DNA of 7,674 nt. Origin: Treponema sp. (GTDB lineage: Bacteria > Spirochaetota > Spirochaetia > Treponematales > Rectinemataceae). The stretch covers positions 1 through 7,674 of the forward strand of contig JAFIHQ010000031.1 of assembly GCA_017849315.1 (NCBI GenBank), given 5' to 3'. Numbering within the stretch: position 1 is the first letter of the stretch; each line of letters opens with the position of its first letter. This document shows, piece after piece, positions 6,732-7,674 of the stretch. The notes under the pieces were generated by a model that was given only the letters and a program-made list of their open reading frames with translations, searched no databases and was not told the origin of the DNA. The position numbers and the translations under genes are program-made.

Positions 6732-6738
6732 CACCTCC
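6732..6738 (-). promoter_or_regulatory. Ribosome-binding site that decides the reductase start
   Basis: GGAGGTG on the minus strand lies 3 bases before the ATG at 6726-6728 (5 bases from the end of GGAGG). An upstream in-frame ATG (6738-6740) overlaps this element, so it cannot be served by it and would need leaderless initiation. The 6728 start also puts the redox cysteine at position 42, near the family's usual 43-44. Confidence 0.8.
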
Positions 6739-6746
6739 ATAATTGT

Positions 6747-6760
6747 TATTATATATAATA
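6747..6760. promoter_or_regulatory. 14-bp perfect palindrome over the -10 box, possible operator
   Basis: TATTATATATAATA is a perfect palindrome that covers the -10 hexamer of the sulfur-operon promoter. A repressor bound here would block the promoter. It is pure A/T, so chance or promoter composition alone could also produce it. No regulator gene is in the window. Confidence 0.4.
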
Positions 6761-6776
6761 TTTCTTATATATTCAA
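6748..6776 (-). promoter_or_regulatory. Sigma-A-type promoter of the sulfur operon
   Basis: On the minus strand, TTGAAT (6771-6776) and TATAAT (6748-6753) are separated by exactly 17 bases. The -10 matches consensus fully and the -35 in four of six positions. Transcription would begin near 6741, giving a leader of only about a dozen bases before the ATG at 6728, just enough for the ribosome-binding site. Confidence 0.75.
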
Positions 6777-7041
6777 GCCTTCTTTTCTATGGATTTTTCG
6801 ATAAAATTCGTTCATCCCCATTAAGGCCCTGCACACGAATCGCTTCCCGATCATGATAAGAATGAAACCGATAAACTCAAAACGGAGAAGTTCCAACGGG
6901 GTTTCTACTGGACGTTATTTACCATGTTTACAAACTGTCTATAAAAACTTGCAAAAATTGCTCAAGAAAAGTCGAGTATTCCAAATATCGAATGTCATCG
7001 GTGAATAATACAAGTACTTTAAGTAAAGGGCTTTATGCAAT

Positions 7042-7069
7042 AAAAAAGGCTCCCTTGCGGAAGCCTTTT
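7042..7069 (-). terminator. Intrinsic terminator with a GCAA tetraloop
   Basis: Read on the minus strand, AAAAGGCTTCC and GGGAGCCTTTT form an 11-bp stem with one G-U pair around a GCAA (GNRA-type) loop. The T-run totals six Ts, four of them in the stem. On the plus strand the wobble becomes a C-A mismatch and the T-run is shorter, so the minus direction is favoured. It would end transcripts coming from the right edge and insulate the sulfur operon. Confidence 0.85.
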
Positions 7070-7083
7070 GTTACTATAGCAGG

Positions 7084-7102
7084 GGGTGGACTCTACCCTT
7101 TT
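7084..7102 (+). terminator. Small hairpin with T-run, possible plus-strand terminator
   Basis: GGGTGG (7084-7089) pairs with CTACCC (7093-7098), with one G-U pair and a 3-base loop, followed by TTTT. No plus-strand gene clearly precedes it, and the stem is short. Confidence 0.35.
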
Positions 7103-7468
7103 ATAGTCTTGTAATTATTTATAATATTGATACTTATAAACACACTGTTTTCTGCTGCCTACATATTGCTTACAAGCCACAAAGTACAGTTTCGACGTGC
7201 CCTAGCTATTTATTTACAGTATAATAACTTACGAGTTTCGTGCGGTTTTCCGTTGTTGCTGGGCTCCAGTTTATGGCCGCTGCACTTCAATACAATGTCA
7301 TTCCCTGCCAAAATCCCTCAGTGTATAAGGGCTTCATTCCGCGCACTTGCGCTTTCAGGTAAACTATGCGGCAAGGTCATTTAGAACGCGTCTATGGCCT
7401 TATTTAGGCGGTTTGCGGGGCTTCTCCAGTGTCATACCGTGCCCTCTCAAGGCCAGAGGAATGGCTAA

Positions 7469-7674
7469 CTACAGGCTAGGATTCTTGCGGGGCCTGCCTC
7501 GCGGTCGTTTCGGTTTGTCTGCCGCCATAGCATCTTCCAGTAGTCTGATCGCCATTGCCGTTGAGTCCTCTGGTGCCTCTACCGGCTCTTCAACTCGCGC
7601 TGCAAGGCCATGGTCACGGATGCCGGAAGCCTTCTCAAGACGTGTCAGGCGTTTACTAAGCTGCAATATCTGCC
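7469..7674 (-). CDS. Small basic protein with AT-hook-like C-terminus, 5' end cut by window edge
   Basis: The family is not recognised. The frame is open to the right edge. A TTG at 7664-7666 could be a start, but it has no ribosome-binding site, so the gene probably extends beyond the window. About 67 residues are visible. They begin with a leucine-rich helix-like stretch (LQLSKRLTRLEKAS), which may form a short coiled coil. An acidic middle (VEEPVEAPEDS) and a helix-like AIRLLEDAM follow. The tail KPKRPRGRPRKNPSL contains RGRP flanked by basic residues, the core of the AT-hook, a minor-groove binder of AT-rich DNA. A DNA-associated role is an inference from that tail alone. The nearest terminator downstream lies about 400 bases away at 7042-7069. 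Confidence 0.55.
   Translation of the reverse strand, partial: QILQLSKRLTRLEKASGIRDHGLAARVEEPVEAPEDSTAMAIRLLEDAMAADKPKRPRGRPRKNPSL

Larger units (their letters stand above)
6777..7468. other. AT-rich stretch without a convincing gene
   Basis: This is nearly 700 bases between the sulfur-operon promoter and the AT-hook gene at the right edge. It holds a strong minus-strand terminator (7042-7069), a smaller plus-strand hairpin with a T-run (7084-7102), and only short reading frames. None of these frames has a good ribosome-binding site or a recognisable family. No tRNA-like structure, CRISPR repeat or transposase is seen. One 60-base line (7081-7140) counts 28% GC. Confidence 0.6.

Noticed and set aside
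7341..7352. Near-palindrome GCGCACTTGCGC
   Set aside because: It is a short isolated element with a 2-base centre and no neighbouring promoter or gene start.
7127..7384. An 85-codon plus-strand frame in the right-hand AT-rich stretch
   Set aside because: There is no ribosome-binding site, the composition is mixed, and no family resemblance is seen.
7400..7435. An 11-codon minus-strand frame (MTLEKPRKPPK) after the AT-hook gene
   Set aside because: It is too short to support without conservation, and the purine-rich stretch upstream is poorly spaced.

Overview
The window carries six complete genes and one gene cut by the right edge, all read leftwards (minus strand). The content points to an anaerobic or microaerophilic bacterium. 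Genes present are a three-subunit molybdenum hydroxylase with separate FAD, Fe-S and Mo chains, a two-helix encapsulin-type ferritin, and a CoA-disulfide/polysulfide reductase. Strong GGAGG ribosome-binding sites, a sigma-A-like promoter and motif wording in the molybdenum hydroxylase suggest Bacillota or Synergistota. That placement is inference and weak.

Layout from right to left, the direction of transcription. (1) 7469-7674: the 3' end of a small basic protein with a C-terminal AT-hook-like motif. (2) About 400 bases without a convincing gene, then a strong intrinsic terminator with a GCAA tetraloop at 7042-7069. (3) A near-consensus promoter (TTGAAT-17-TATAAT) at 6748-6776 overlapping a 14-bp perfect palindrome. 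It drives a two-gene sulfur operon: an FAD/NAD(P)H CoA-disulfide reductase fused to a rhodanese domain (5067-6728), then, 3 bases later, a single-domain rhodanese (4785-5063). (4) About 480 AT-richer bases with small repeats but no convincing gene. (5) A ferritin-like gene (3992-4303). (6) After 118 bases with a possible promoter, a xanthine-dehydrogenase-family operon: FAD subunit (3034-3873), 2Fe-2S subunit (2561-3037) and molybdopterin subunit (19-2568). The starts and stops of these three overlap by 4 and 8 bases.

The sulfur operon is the most interesting part. The fused rhodanese domain of the reductase has lost its sulfur-carrying cysteine (Ser in its place) and the following basic residue (Glu in its place), while the rest of the fold looks intact. 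The coupled small rhodanese has a complete CxSGAR active loop. One reading is that sulfur delivery has moved from the fused domain to a partner acting in trans.

The hydroxylase operon has its own oddities. A threefold 18-bp tandem repeat spans the stop/start junction of the last two genes. Two Ser/Gly-rich low-complexity segments lie in the Mo subunit, and an extremely GC-rich, alanine-rich stretch lies in the FAD subunit. Base composition differs strongly between the hydroxylase genes (some 60-base lines reach 70-80% GC) and the region right of 6740 (some lines below 30%).
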